DNA of 64,000 bases from Myoxocephalus aenaeus (taxonomy: Eukaryota; Chordata; Actinopteri; Perciformes; Cottidae). The translations under genes were made by a program, and so were the position numbers. Shown here piece after piece: positions 33,454 through 46,850 of this stretch. The notes beneath the pieces are model-generated. The model saw only the letters and a program-made list of their open reading frames with translations, had not been told where the DNA came from and made no database searches. Every line of letters begins with the position of its first letter. The stretch's first letter is position 1. The stretch spans positions 21,254 to 85,253 of the forward strand of contig JBAMJR010000529.1 in assembly GCA_038501785.1 (NCBI GenBank), read 5' to 3'.

Positions 33454-35477
33454 GTGCATTTGTGAAAATAAAATAAAGAGACAGTTTCTAAGACTAAGTT
33501 GTATGCTCTGACGTCAGGGTTCTATGCTTTGATCTCACGGTTCTATGCTCTGATCCTGAGGTTCTAAGAAAGAAAGAATGAGATAAATATTGCTCTGATT
33601 CTGTGCAGTGATCTCAAGGTTCTATGCTTTGATCCCAAGGTTCTATGCTCAGGTTAACGGTCATTTGGGGGGCGATGACTTCCAGGGCATACTTTGTCAT
33701 ACTTTACCCAGGTTTGAGGTCACGTTCTCTGGGTAAAGGGTGGGGAAATGCCCCTATAAAAGTGCATGGGACTCTGGGTCAGAGTCAGGGGAAGTAACAG
33801 GGACACTGGGGCACTGAAGGGTCATTTGGAGGAAGATGACTTCCAGGGCACTCGTGGTCTGACTTTACCCAGGCTTGAGGTCACTTTCTCTGGGTAAAGG
33901 TTGGGGAAATGCCCCTATAAAAGTACATGGGACTCTGGGTCAGAGTCAGGGGAAGTAACAGGGACACTGGGGAACTGGAGGGTCATTTGGAGGGAGATGG
34001 CTTCCAGGGCACACATTGGCTAACTTTACCCAGGAATAAGGTCACCTTCTCTGGGTAAAAGTTGGGGTCATGTGACCCCCTTGAACCACCTCTGGAGCTC
34101 ACCCCCCTAACCCGGCTCACCCTCCGACCCCGTGGACCCACACTTAAGCACACCCCCTGAGTTAAAAACCCCTGTGCGCTTGTTTTAAAGTCCTGTGCCC
34201 CTGGTTCTCTAGAGTAAAGAAAGTCCGGGACCATGGATACAAAGAAAAGTGCTAGATGTTAGATGTATGCCCTTGGTTAGGTTGATAGGTGAGTGGTTGA
34301 GGGATTGGGATTGGGAAAGTCACTCCCGGAATAGTTTATATGCAGAACATACACAATAAACTGAGTGAAAACATCGCTAACTCAAGATGGTTCAGATGAG
34401 TCTCTCTCGGGATGCGAACCGCCAACCATTGGAACCGGCGTTTTTTTCTGAAGGTCGCAGAGACTTGAAAGTCAACTCCCCCCAGTACAATGGCCGACGC
34501 GATTCCAACGGTACTACCGGCGAGCTAATCGGACCGTGCTAACCCGAGATGGTTCAGATGAGTCTCTCTCGGGCTGCGAACCGCCAACCACTGGCACCGG
34601 GTTTAAGCTAATGCCCTGCGCTTAGACCACTAGGCTAGCGGGGAAACGATGGAACCCGGAATCTGGAAATAGGTCTTTTATAAAGGTCATTGGACCCAGG
34701 CTACTTGAAACTGGGCTTTTGGATGAGTGGATTATCGTCGGCTTGTTGCGTTTTTTCCGGGAAGGTCGCAGAGACTTGAAACCCGACTCCCCCACTATAA
34801 TGGCCAATGCGATTCCAATGGTACTATCCGCGAGCTAATAGGACCATGGCAAGGCACTTTTCTGAGAATGAGTCATTTTGCTAATTGAGCTTCTAACACC
34901 TTTGTTTGATATTCAAATGAGGTCAGGTGTTGATGGGTGAGTGGTTGAGGTAGGGGGAAAGGGATTGGGAAAGTCGCTCCTGGAATAGTTCATATGCAAG
35001 AATATACACATCAACTGAGGCGAAACACTGCTAACTCAAGATGGTTCAAATGAGTCTATCTCAAGGTTCTATGCTCTGATCCTCAGGTTCTGAGAAATAA
35101 ATCATGAGATCAATCTTGCTCTGACATCAGGGTTCTATGCTTTGATCTCAAGGTTCTATGCTCTGACATCAGGGTTCTATGCTTTGATCCCAAGGTTCTA
35201 TGCTCTGATCCTCAGGTTTGAAGAGAGAAATAATGAGATACATCAGGCTTCTATGCTTTGATCTCAAGGTGCCATGCTCTGATCCTCAGGTTCTAAAAAA
35301 AGAAAGAAAGAGATACATCTTTACTTAACTAGATGCCTGACCATGGAGCCTGACCATGGAGGCCTGGGGCGGGTGTTGCTAAGCAGCTGCCGCTGCTCTG
35401 CCTAATTGAAAGAACTGCACCATGACCAGTGAGAACGGTCCCAGGAGGTGGGCTCAGGACGCAAACCCTTTGTGGTC

Positions 35478-35665
35478 ATCGCTTCTCGGCCTTTTGGCTA
35501 AGATCAAGTGTAGTATCTGTTCTTATCAGTTTAATATCTGATACGTCCTCTATACGAGGATGTCTTATTAAGCAGATTTTTAGCCTTGGGAGACGAAATA
35601 GGAGCTTGCTCTGTTCACTCCACGCATCGACCCGGTATTGCAGTATTGCTGGGAACGGTGCACCC
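35478..35665 (+). ncRNA. U2: U2 snRNA (unit 14, B)
   Basis: Complete copy with C at nucleotide 67. Confidence 0.97.
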
Positions 35666-36013
35666 TTCAAATGCCTTGTGGACAACAAAACACCAATCCG
35701 ATGGAGCAGTCTGTCGTTGACTTTGATTCTGTCGTCAACGATACAAGTCTCAGTCGCTGTCGGTCTTCAGGACATGTGTCAAACAAAGGGCCTGTGTACC
35801 TGTTACTGATGCCCCTCTCTCTATTGGAAGGGACACAGACTGTGCAATGGACACTGTTGCTCTCTTTAAAATGTGGGAACGCCCTCTTTAAAATATGGGC
35901 GTGGTAATGGGTGTGGCCTGTTGTTTTGAACACAGCACGTCAACCGAGGCTTACCGTGAGACATTTGACTGGGACGACTACATTACCTGCTGCTCTTGAC
36001 AAGAGGGCAGTAC

Positions 36014-36132
36014 TTACTTTGGTTTCTCTTCATAACGCACAAGTCTTTCGCCTTTTACTAAAGACTTCCGTGGAGAGGAACACCAATGAGTTGAACCTAT
36101 TTTTGACAGGCTTTGCCGTTCGGCTGAGCCTT
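36014..36132 (+). ncRNA. U5: U5 snRNA (unit 14)
   Basis: Complete copy with an intact 3' box. Confidence 0.94.
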
Positions 36133-38156
36133 GTGCATTTGTGAAAATAAAATAAAGAGACAGTTTCTAAGACTAAGTTGTATGCTCTGACGTCAGGGTT
36201 CTATGCTTTGATCTCACGGTTCTATGCTCTGATCCTGAGGTTCTAAGAAAGAAAGAATGAGATAAATATTGCTCTGATTCTGTGCAGTGATCTCAAGGTT
36301 CTATGCTTTGATCCCAAGGTTCTATGCTCAGGTTAACGGTCATTTGGGGGGCGATGACTTCCAGGGCATACTTTGTCATACTTTACCCAGGTTTGAGGTC
36401 ACGTTCTCTGGGTAAAGGGTGGGGAAATGCCCCTATAAAAGTGCATGGGACTCTGGGTCAGAGTCAGGGGAAGTAACAGGGACACTGGGGCACTGAAGGG
36501 TCATTTGGAGGAAGATGACTTCCAGGGCACTCGTGGTCTGACTTTACCCAGGCTTGAGGTCACTTTCTCTGGGTAAAGGTTGGGGAAATGCCCCTATAAA
36601 AGTACATGGGACTCTGGGTCAGAGTCAGGGGAAGTAACAGGGACACTGGGGAACTGGAGGGTCATTTGGAGGGAGATGGCTTCCAGGGCACACATTGGCT
36701 AACTTTACCCAGGAATAAGGTCACCTTCTCTGGGTAAAAGTTGGGGTCATGTGACCCCCTTGAACCACCTCTGGAGCTCACCCCCCTAACCCGGCTCACC
36801 CTCCGACCCCGTGGACCCACACTTAAGCACACCCCCTGAGTTAAAACCCCCTGTGCGCTTGTTTTAAAGTCCTGTGCCCCTGGTTCTCTAGAGTAAAGAA
36901 AGTCCGGGACCATGGATACAAAGAAAAGTGCTAGATGTTAGATGTATGCCCTTGGTTAGGTTGATAGGTGAGTGGTTGAGGGATTGGGATTGGGAAAGTC
37001 ACTCCCGGAATAGTTTATATGCAGAACATACACAATAAACTGAGTGAAAACATCGCTAACTCAAGATGGTTCAGATGAGTCTCTCTCGGGATGCGAACCG
37101 CCAACCATTGGAACCGGCGTTTTTTTCTGAAGGTCGCAGAGACTTGAAAGTCAACTCCCCCCAGTACAATGGCCGACGCGATTCCAACGGTACTACCGGC
37201 GAGCTAATCGGACCGTGCTAACCCGAGATGGTTCAGATGAGTCTCTCTCGGGCTGCGAACCGCCAACCACTGGCACCGGGTTTAAGCTAATGCCCTGCGC
37301 TTAGACCACTAGGCTAGCGGGGAAACGATGGAACCCGGAATCTGGAAATAGGTCTTTTATAAAGGTCATTGGACCCAGGCTACTTGAAACTGGGCTTTTG
37401 GATGAGTGGATTATCGTCGGCTTGTTGCGTTTTTTCCGGGAAGGTCGCAGAGACTTGAAACCCGACTCCCCCACTATAATGGCCAATGCGATTCCAATGG
37501 TACTATCCGCGAGCTAATAGGACCATGGCAAGGCACTTTTCTGAGAATGAGTCATTTTGCTAATTGAGCTTCTAACACCTTTGTTTGATATTCAAATGAG
37601 GTCAGGTGTTGATGGGTGAGTGGTTGAGGTAGGGGGAAAGGGATTGGGAAAGTCGCTCCTGGAATAGTTCATATGCAAGAATATACACATCAACTGAGGC
37701 GAAACACTGCTAACTCAAGATGGTTCAAATGAGTCTATCTCAAGGTTCTATGCTCTGATCCTCAGGTTCTGAGAAATAAATCATGAGATCAATCTTGCTC
37801 TGACATCAGGGTTCTATGCTTTGATCTCAAGGTTCTATGCTCTGACATCAGGGTTCTATGCTTTGATCCCAAGGTTCTATGCTCTGATCCTCAGGTTTGA
37901 AGAGAGAAATAATGAGATACATCAGGCTTCTATGCTTTGATCTCAAGGTGCCATGCTCTGATCCTCAGGTTCTAAAAAAAGAAAGAAAGAGATACATCTT
38001 TACTTAACTAGATGCCTGACCATGGAGCCTGACCATGGAGGCCTGGGGCGGGTGTTGCTAAGCAGCTGCCGCTGCTCTGCCTAATTGAAAGAACTGCACC
38101 ATGACCAGTGAGAACGGTCCCAGGAGGTGGGCTCAGGACGCAAACCCTTTGTGGTC

Positions 38157-38344
38157 ATCGCTTCTCGGCCTTTTGGCTAAGATCAAGTGTAGTATCTGTT
38201 CTTATCAGTTTAATATCTGATACGTCCTCTATACGAGGATGTCTTATTAAGCAGATTTTTAGCCTTGGGAGACGAAATAGGAGCTTGCTCTGTTCACTCC
38301 ACGCATCGACCCGGTATTGCAGTATTGCTGGGAACGGTGCACCC
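38157..38344 (+). ncRNA. U2: U2 snRNA (unit 15, B)
   Basis: Complete copy with C at nucleotide 67. Confidence 0.97.
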
Positions 38345-38692
38345 TTCAAATGCCTTGTGGACAACAAAACACCAATCCGATGGAGCAGTCTGTCGTTGAC
38401 TTTGATTCTGTCGTCAACGATACAAGTCTCAGTCGCTGTCGGTCTTCAGGACATGTGTCAAACAAAGGGCCTGTGTACCTGTTACTGATGCCCCTCTCTC
38501 TATTGGAAGGGACACAGACTGTGCAATGGACACTGTTGCTCTCTTTAAAATGTGGGAACGCCCTCTTTAAAATATGGGCGTGGTAATGGGTGTGGCCTGT
38601 TGTTTTGAACACAGCACGTCAACCGAGGCTTACCGTGAGACATTTGACTGGGACGACTACATTACCTGCTGCTCTTGACAAGAGGGCAGTAC

Positions 38693-38811
38693 TTACTTTG
38701 GTTTCTCTTCATAACGCACAAGTCTTTCGCCTTTTACTAAAGACTTCCGTGGAGAGGAACACCAATGAGTTGAACCTATTTTTGACAGGCTTTGCCGTTC
38801 GGCTGAGCCTT
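38693..38811 (+). ncRNA. U5: U5 snRNA (unit 15)
   Basis: Complete copy with an intact 3' box. Confidence 0.94.
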
Positions 38812-40835
38812 GTGCATTTGTGAAAATAAAATAAAGAGACAGTTTCTAAGACTAAGTTGTATGCTCTGACGTCAGGGTTCTATGCTTTGATCTCACGGTT
38901 CTATGCTCTGATCCTGAGGTTCTAAGAAAGAAAGAATGAGATAAATATTGCTCTGATTCTGTGCAGTGATCTCAAGGTTCTATGCTTTGATCCCAAGGTT
39001 CTATGCTCAGGTTAACGGTCATTTGGGGGGCGATGACTTCCAGGGCATACTTTGTCATACTTTACCCAGGTTTGAGGTCACGTTCTCTGGGTAAAGGGTG
39101 GGGAAATGCCCCTATAAAAGTGCATGGGACTCTGGGTCAGAGTCAGGGGAAGTAACAGGGACACTGGGGCACTGAAGGGTCATTTGGAGGAAGATGACTT
39201 CCAGGGCACTCGTGGTCTGACTTTACCCAGGCTTGAGGTCACTTTCTCTGGGTAAAGGTTGGGGAAATGCCCCTATAAAAGTACATGGGACTCTGGGTCA
39301 GAGTCAGGGGAAGTAACAGGGACACTGGGGAACTGGAGGGTCATTTGGAGGGAGATGGCTTCCAGGGCACACATTGGCTAACTTTACCCAGGAATAAGGT
39401 CACCTTCTCTGGGTAAAAGTTGGGGTCATGTGACCCCCTTGAACCACCTCTGGAGCTCACCCCCCTAACCCGGCTCACCCTCCGACCCCGTGGACCCACA
39501 CTTAAGCACACCCCCTGAGTTAAAAACCCCTGTGCGCTTGTTTTAAAGTCCTGTGCCCCTGGTTCTCTAGAGTAAAGAAAGTCCGGGACCATGGATACAA
39601 AGAAAAGTGCTAGATGTTAGATGTATGCCCTTGGTTAGGTTGATAGGTGAGTGGTTGAGGGATTGGGATTGGGAAAGTCACTCCCGGAATAGTTTATATG
39701 CAGAACATACACAATAAACTGAGTGAAAACATCGCTAACTCAAGATGGTTCAGATGAGTCTCTCTCGGGATGCGAACCGCCAACCATTGGAACCGGCGTT
39801 TTTTTCTGAAGGTCGCAGAGACTTGAAAGTCAACTCCCCCCAGTACAATGGCCGACGCGATTCCAACGGTACTACCGGCGAGCTAATCGGACCGTGCTAA
39901 CCCGAGATGGTTCAGATGAGTCTCTCTCGGGCTGCGAACCGCCAACCACTGGCACCGGGTTTAAGCTAATGCCCTGCGCTTAGACCACTAGGCTAGCGGG
40001 GAAACGATGGAACCCGGAATCTGGAAATAGGTCTTTTATAAAGGTCATTGGACCCAGGCTACTTGAAACTGGGCTTTTGGATGAGTGGATTATCGTCGGC
40101 TTGTTGCGTTTTTTCCGGGAAGGTCGCAGAGACTTGAAACCCGACTCCCCCACTATAATGGCCAATGCGATTCCAATGGTACTATCCGCGAGCTAATAGG
40201 ACCATGGCAAGGCACTTTTCTGAGAATGAGTCATTTTGCTAATTGAGCTTCTAACACCTTTGTTTGATATTCAAATGAGGTCAGGTGTTGATGGGTGAGT
40301 GGTTGAGGTAGGGGGAAAGGGATTGGGAAAGTCGCTCCTGGAATAGTTCATATGCAAGAATATACACATCAACTGAGGCGAAACACTGCTAACTCAAGAT
40401 GGTTCAAATGAGTCTATCTCAAGGTTCTATGCTCTGATCCTCAGGTTCTGAGAAATAAATCATGAGATCAATCTTGCTCTGACATCAGGGTTCTATGCTT
40501 TGATCTCAAGGTTCTATGCTCTGACATCAGGGTTCTATGCTTTGATCCCAAGGTTCTATGCTCTGATCCTCAGGTTTGAAGAGAGAAATAATGAGATACA
40601 TCAGGCTTCTATGCTTTGATCTCAAGGTGCCATGCTCTGATCCTCAGGTTCTAAAAAAAGAAAGAAAGAGATACATCTTTACTTAACTAGATGCCTGACC
40701 ATGGAGCCTGACCATGGAGGCCTGGGGCGGGTGTTGCTAAGCAGCTGCCGCTGCTCTGCCTAATTGAAAGAACTGCACCATGACCAGTGAGAACGGTCCC
40801 AGGAGGTGGGCTCAGGACGCAAACCCTTTGTGGTC

Positions 40836-41023
40836 ATCGCTTCTCGGCCTTTTGGCTAAGATCAAGTGTAGTATCTGTTCTTATCAGTTTAATATCTGAT
40901 ACGTCCTCTATACGAGGATGTCTTATTAAGCAGATTTTTAGCCTTGGGAGACGAAATAGGAGCTTGCTCTGTTCACTCCACGCATCGACCCGGTATTGCA
41001 GTATTGCTGGGAACGGTGCACCC
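40836..41023 (+). ncRNA. U2: U2 snRNA (unit 16, B)
   Basis: Complete copy with C at nucleotide 67. The unit is 2685 bp because of an extra ATTGGG in block P1 near 42350. Confidence 0.97.
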
Positions 41024-41371
41024 TTCAAATGCCTTGTGGACAACAAAACACCAATCCGATGGAGCAGTCTGTCGTTGACTTTGATTCTGTCGTCAACGAT
41101 ACAAGTCTCAGTCGCTGTCGGTCTTCAGGACATGTGTCAAACAAAGGGCCTGTGTACCTGTTACTGATGCCCCTCTCTCTATTGGAAGGGACACAGACTG
41201 TGCAATGGACACTGTTGCTCTCTTTAAAATGTGGGAACGCCCTCTTTAAAATATGGGCGTGGTAATGGGTGTGGCCTGTTGTTTTGAACACAGCACGTCA
41301 ACCGAGGCTTACCGTGAGACATTTGACTGGGACGACTACATTACCTGCTGCTCTTGACAAGAGGGCAGTAC

Positions 41372-41490
41372 TTACTTTGGTTTCTCTTCATAACGCACAA
41401 GTCTTTCGCCTTTTACTAAAGACTTCCGTGGAGAGGAACACCAATGAGTTGAACCTATTTTTGACAGGCTTTGCCGTTCGGCTGAGCCTT
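41372..41490 (+). ncRNA. U5: U5 snRNA (unit 16)
   Basis: Complete copy with an intact 3' box. Confidence 0.94.
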
Positions 41491-43520
41491 GTGCATTTGT
41501 GAAAATAAAATAAAGAGACAGTTTCTAAGACTAAGTTGTATGCTCTGACGTCAGGGTTCTATGCTTTGATCTCACGGTTCTATGCTCTGATCCTGAGGTT
41601 CTAAGAAAGAAAGAATGAGATAAATATTGCTCTGATTCTGTGCAGTGATCTCAAGGTTCTATGCTTTGATCCCAAGGTTCTATGCTCAGGTTAACGGTCA
41701 TTTGGGGGGCGATGACTTCCAGGGCATACTTTGTCATACTTTACCCAGGTTTGAGGTCACGTTCTCTGGGTAAAGGGTGGGGAAATGCCCCTATAAAAGT
41801 GCATGGGACTCTGGGTCAGAGTCAGGGGAAGTAACAGGGACACTGGGGCACTGAAGGGTCATTTGGAGGAAGATGACTTCCAGGGCACTCGTGGTCTGAC
41901 TTTACCCAGGCTTGAGGTCACTTTCTCTGGGTAAAGGTTGGGGAAATGCCCCTATAAAAGTACATGGGACTCTGGGTCAGAGTCAGGGGAAGTAACAGGG
42001 ACACTGGGGAACTGGAGGGTCATTTGGAGGGAGATGGCTTCCAGGGCACACATTGGCTAACTTTACCCAGGAATAAGGTCACCTTCTCTGGGTAAAAGTT
42101 GGGGTCATGTGACCCCCTTGAACCACCTCTGGAGCTCACCCCCCTAACCCGGCTCACCCTCCGACCCCGTGGACCCACACTTAAGCACACCCCCTGAGTT
42201 AAAAACCCCTGTGCGCTTGTTTTAAAGTCCTGTGCCCCTGGTTCTCTAGAGTAAAGAAAGTCCGGGACCATGGATACAAAGAAAAGTGCTAGATGTTAGA
42301 TGTATGCCCTTGGTTAGGTTGATAGGTGAGTGGTTGAGGGATTGGGATTGGGATTGGGAAAGTCACTCCCGGAATAGTTTATATGCAGAACATACACAAT
42401 AAACTGAGTGAAAACATCGCTAACTCAAGATGGTTCAGATGAGTCTCTCTCGGGATGCGAACCGCCAACCATTGGAACCGGCGTTTTTTTCTGAAGGTCG
42501 CAGAGACTTGAAAGTCAACTCCCCCCAGTACAATGGCCGACGCGATTCCAACGGTACTACCGGCGAGCTAATCGGACCGTGCTAACCCGAGATGGTTCAG
42601 ATGAGTCTCTCTCGGGCTGCGAACCGCCAACCACTGGCACCGGGTTTAAGCTAATGCCCTGCGCTTAGACCACTAGGCTAGCGGGGAAACGATGGAACCC
42701 GGAATCTGGAAATAGGTCTTTTATAAAGGTCATTGGACCCAGGCTACTTGAAACTGGGCTTTTGGATGAGTGGATTATCGTCGGCTTGTTGCGTTTTTTC
42801 CGGGAAGGTCGCAGAGACTTGAAACCCGACTCCCCCACTATAATGGCCAATGCGATTCCAATGGTACTATCCGCGAGCTAATAGGACCATGGCAAGGCAC
42901 TTTTCTGAGAATGAGTCATTTTGCTAATTGAGCTTCTAACACCTTTGTTTGATATTCAAATGAGGTCAGGTGTTGATGGGTGAGTGGTTGAGGTAGGGGG
43001 AAAGGGATTGGGAAAGTCGCTCCTGGAATAGTTCATATGCAAGAATATACACATCAACTGAGGCGAAACACTGCTAACTCAAGATGGTTCAAATGAGTCT
43101 ATCTCAAGGTTCTATGCTCTGATCCTCAGGTTCTGAGAAATAAATCATGAGATCAATCTTGCTCTGACATCAGGGTTCTATGCTTTGATCTCAAGGTTCT
43201 ATGCTCTGACATCAGGGTTCTATGCTTTGATCCCAAGGTTCTATGCTCTGATCCTCAGGTTTGAAGAGAGAAATAATGAGATACATCAGGCTTCTATGCT
43301 TTGATCTCAAGGTGCCATGCTCTGATCCTCAGGTTCTAAAAAAAGAAAGAAAGAGATACATCTTTACTTAACTAGATGCCTGACCATGGAGCCTGACCAT
43401 GGAGGCCTGGGGCGGGTGTTGCTAAGCAGCTGCCGCTGCTCTGCCTAATTGAAAGAACTGCACCATGACCAGTGAGAACGGTCCCAGGAGGTGGGCTCAG
43501 GACGCAAACCCTTTGTGGTC

Positions 43521-43708
43521 ATCGCTTCTCGGCCTTTTGGCTAAGATCAAGTGTAGTATCTGTTCTTATCAGTTTAATATCTGATACGTCCTCTATACGA
43601 GGATGTCTTATTAAGCAGATTTTTAGCCTTGGGAGACGAAATAGGAGCTTGCTCTGTTCACTCCACGCATCGACCCGGTATTGCAGTATTGCTGGGAACG
43701 GTGCACCC
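43521..43708 (+). ncRNA. U2: U2 snRNA (unit 17, B)
   Basis: Complete copy with C at nucleotide 67. Confidence 0.97.
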
Positions 43709-44056
43709 TTCAAATGCCTTGTGGACAACAAAACACCAATCCGATGGAGCAGTCTGTCGTTGACTTTGATTCTGTCGTCAACGATACAAGTCTCAGTCGC
43801 TGTCGGTCTTCAGGACATGTGTCAAACAAAGGGCCTGTGTACCTGTTACTGATGCCCCTCTCTCTATTGGAAGGGACACAGACTGTGCAATGGACACTGT
43901 TGCTCTCTTTAAAATGTGGGAACGCCCTCTTTAAAATATGGGCGTGGTAATGGGTGTGGCCTGTTGTTTTGAACACAGCACGTCAACCGAGGCTTACCGT
44001 GAGACATTTGACTGGGACGACTACATTACCTGCTGCTCTTGACAAGAGGGCAGTAC

Positions 44057-44175
44057 TTACTTTGGTTTCTCTTCATAACGCACAAGTCTTTCGCCTTTTA
44101 CTAAAGACTTCCGTGGAGAGGAACACCAATGAGTTGAACCTATTTTTGACAGGCTTTGCCGTTCGGCTGAGCCTT
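44057..44175 (+). ncRNA. U5: U5 snRNA (unit 17)
   Basis: Complete copy with an intact 3' box. Confidence 0.94.
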
Positions 44176-46199
44176 GTGCATTTGTGAAAATAAAATAAAG
44201 AGACAGTTTCTAAGACTAAGTTGTATGCTCTGACGTCAGGGTTCTATGCTTTGATCTCACGGTTCTATGCTCTGATCCTGAGGTTCTAAGAAAGAAAGAA
44301 TGAGATAAATATTGCTCTGATTCTGTGCAGTGATCTCAAGGTTCTATGCTTTGATCCCAAGGTTCTATGCTCAGGTTAACGGTCATTTGGGGGGCGATGA
44401 CTTCCAGGGCATACTTTGTCATACTTTACCCAGGTTTGAGGTCACGTTCTCTGGGTAAAGGGTGGGGAAATGCCCCTATAAAAGTGCATGGGACTCTGGG
44501 TCAGAGTCAGGGGAAGTAACAGGGACACTGGGGCACTGAAGGGTCATTTGGAGGAAGATGACTTCCAGGGCACTCGTGGTCTGACTTTACCCAGGCTTGA
44601 GGTCACTTTCTCTGGGTAAAGGTTGGGGAAATGCCCCTATAAAAGTACATGGGACTCTGGGTCAGAGTCAGGGGAAGTAACAGGGACACTGGGGAACTGG
44701 AGGGTCATTTGGAGGGAGATGGCTTCCAGGGCACACATTGGCTAACTTTACCCAGGAATAAGGTCACCTTCTCTGGGTAAAAGTTGGGGTCATGTGACCC
44801 CCTTGAACCACCTCTGGAGCTCACCCCCCTAACCCGGCTCACCCTCCGACCCCGTGGACCCACACTTAAGCACACCCCCTGAGTTAAAAACCCCTGTGCG
44901 CTTGTTTTAAAGTCCTGTGCCCCTGGTTCTCTAGAGTAAAGAAAGTCCGGGACCATGGATACAAAGAAAAGTGCTAGATGTTAGATGTATGCCCTTGGTT
45001 AGGTTGATAGGTGAGTGGTTGAGGGATTGGGATTGGGAAAGTCACTCCCGGAATAGTTTATATGCAGAACATACACAATAAACTGAGTGAAAACATCGCT
45101 AACTCAAGATGGTTCAGATGAGTCTCTCTCGGGATGCGAACCGCCAACCATTGGAACCGGCGTTTTTTTCTGAAGGTCGCAGAGACTTGAAAGTCAACTC
45201 CCCCCAGTACAATGGCCGACGCGATTCCAACGGTACTACCGGCGAGCTAATCGGACCGTGCTAACCCGAGATGGTTCAGATGAGTCTCTCTCGGGCTGCG
45301 AACCGCCAACCACTGGCACCGGGTTTAAGCTAATGCCCTGCGCTTAGACCACTAGGCTAGCGGGGAAACGATGGAACCCGGAATCTGGAAATAGGTCTTT
45401 TATAAAGGTCATTGGACCCAGGCTACTTGAAACTGGGCTTTTGGATGAGTGGATTATCGTCGGCTTGTTGCGTTTTTTCCGGGAAGGTCGCAGAGACTTG
45501 AAACCCGACTCCCCCACTATAATGGCCAATGCGATTCCAATGGTACTATCCGCGAGCTAATAGGACCATGGCAAGGCACTTTTCTGAGAATGAGTCATTT
45601 TGCTAATTGAGCTTCTAACACCTTTGTTTGATATTCAAATGAGGTCAGGTGTTGATGGGTGAGTGGTTGAGGTAGGGGGAAAGGGATTGGGAAAGTCGCT
45701 CCTGGAATAGTTCATATGCAAGAATATACACATCAACTGAGGCGAAACACTGCTAACTCAAGATGGTTCAAATGAGTCTATCTCAAGGTTCTATGCTCTG
45801 ATCCTCAGGTTCTGAGAAATAAATCATGAGATCAATCTTGCTCTGACATCAGGGTTCTATGCTTTGATCTCAAGGTTCTATGCTCTGACATCAGGGTTCT
45901 ATGCTTTGATCCCAAGGTTCTATGCTCTGATCCTCAGGTTTGAAGAGAGAAATAATGAGATACATCAGGCTTCTATGCTTTGATCTCAAGGTGCCATGCT
46001 CTGATCCTCAGGTTCTAAAAAAAGAAAGAAAGAGATACATCTTTACTTAACTAGATGCCTGACCATGGAGCCTGACCATGGAGGCCTGGGGCGGGTGTTG
46101 CTAAGCAGCTGCCGCTGCTCTGCCTAATTGAAAGAACTGCACCATGACCAGTGAGAACGGTCCCAGGAGGTGGGCTCAGGACGCAAACCCTTTGTGGTC

Positions 46200-46387
46200 A
46201 TCGCTTCTCGGCCTTTTGGCTAAGATCAAGTGTAGTATCTGTTCTTATCAGTTTAATATCTGATACGTCCTCTATACGAGGATGTCTTATTAAGCAGATT
46301 TTTAGCCTTGGGAGACGAAATAGGAGCTTGCTCTGTTCACTCCACGCATCGACCCGGTATTGCAGTATTGCTGGGAACGGTGCACCC
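46200..46387 (+). ncRNA. U2: U2 snRNA (unit 18, B, deletion unit)
   Basis: Complete copy with C at nucleotide 67, unaffected by the deletion that truncates the U5 in this unit. Confidence 0.97.
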
Positions 46388-46735
46388 TTCAAATGCCTTG
46401 TGGACAACAAAACACCAATCCGATGGAGCAGTCTGTCGTTGACTTTGATTCTGTCGTCAACGATACAAGTCTCAGTCGCTGTCGGTCTTCAGGACATGTG
46501 TCAAACAAAGGGCCTGTGTACCTGTTACTGATGCCCCTCTCTCTATTGGAAGGGACACAGACTGTGCAATGGACACTGTTGCTCTCTTTAAAATGTGGGA
46601 ACGCCCTCTTTAAAATATGGGCGTGGTAATGGGTGTGGCCTGTTGTTTTGAACACAGCACGTCAACCGAGGCTTACCGTGAGACATTTGACTGGGACGAC
46701 TACATTACCTGCTGCTCTTGACAAGAGGGCAGTAC

Positions 46736-46850
46736 TTACTTTGGTTTCTCTTCATAACGCACAAGTCTTTCGCCTTTTACTAAAGACTTCCGTGGAGAGG
46801 AACACCAATGAGTTGAACCTATTTTTGACAGGCTTTGCCGTTCGGCTGAG
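46736..46850 (+). pseudogene. U5: U5 snRNA, 3'-truncated (unit 18)
   Basis: Promoter, loop 1 and Sm site are intact, but the RNA ends at CGGCTGAG and runs into CAGGGCACTCG. The outer pairs of the 3' hairpin (AG of AGGCT with CT of AGCCT) are lost and no 3' box follows. The Sm core could still assemble, but 3'-end formation is likely defective; I infer a non-functional or mis-processed gene. Confidence 0.88.
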
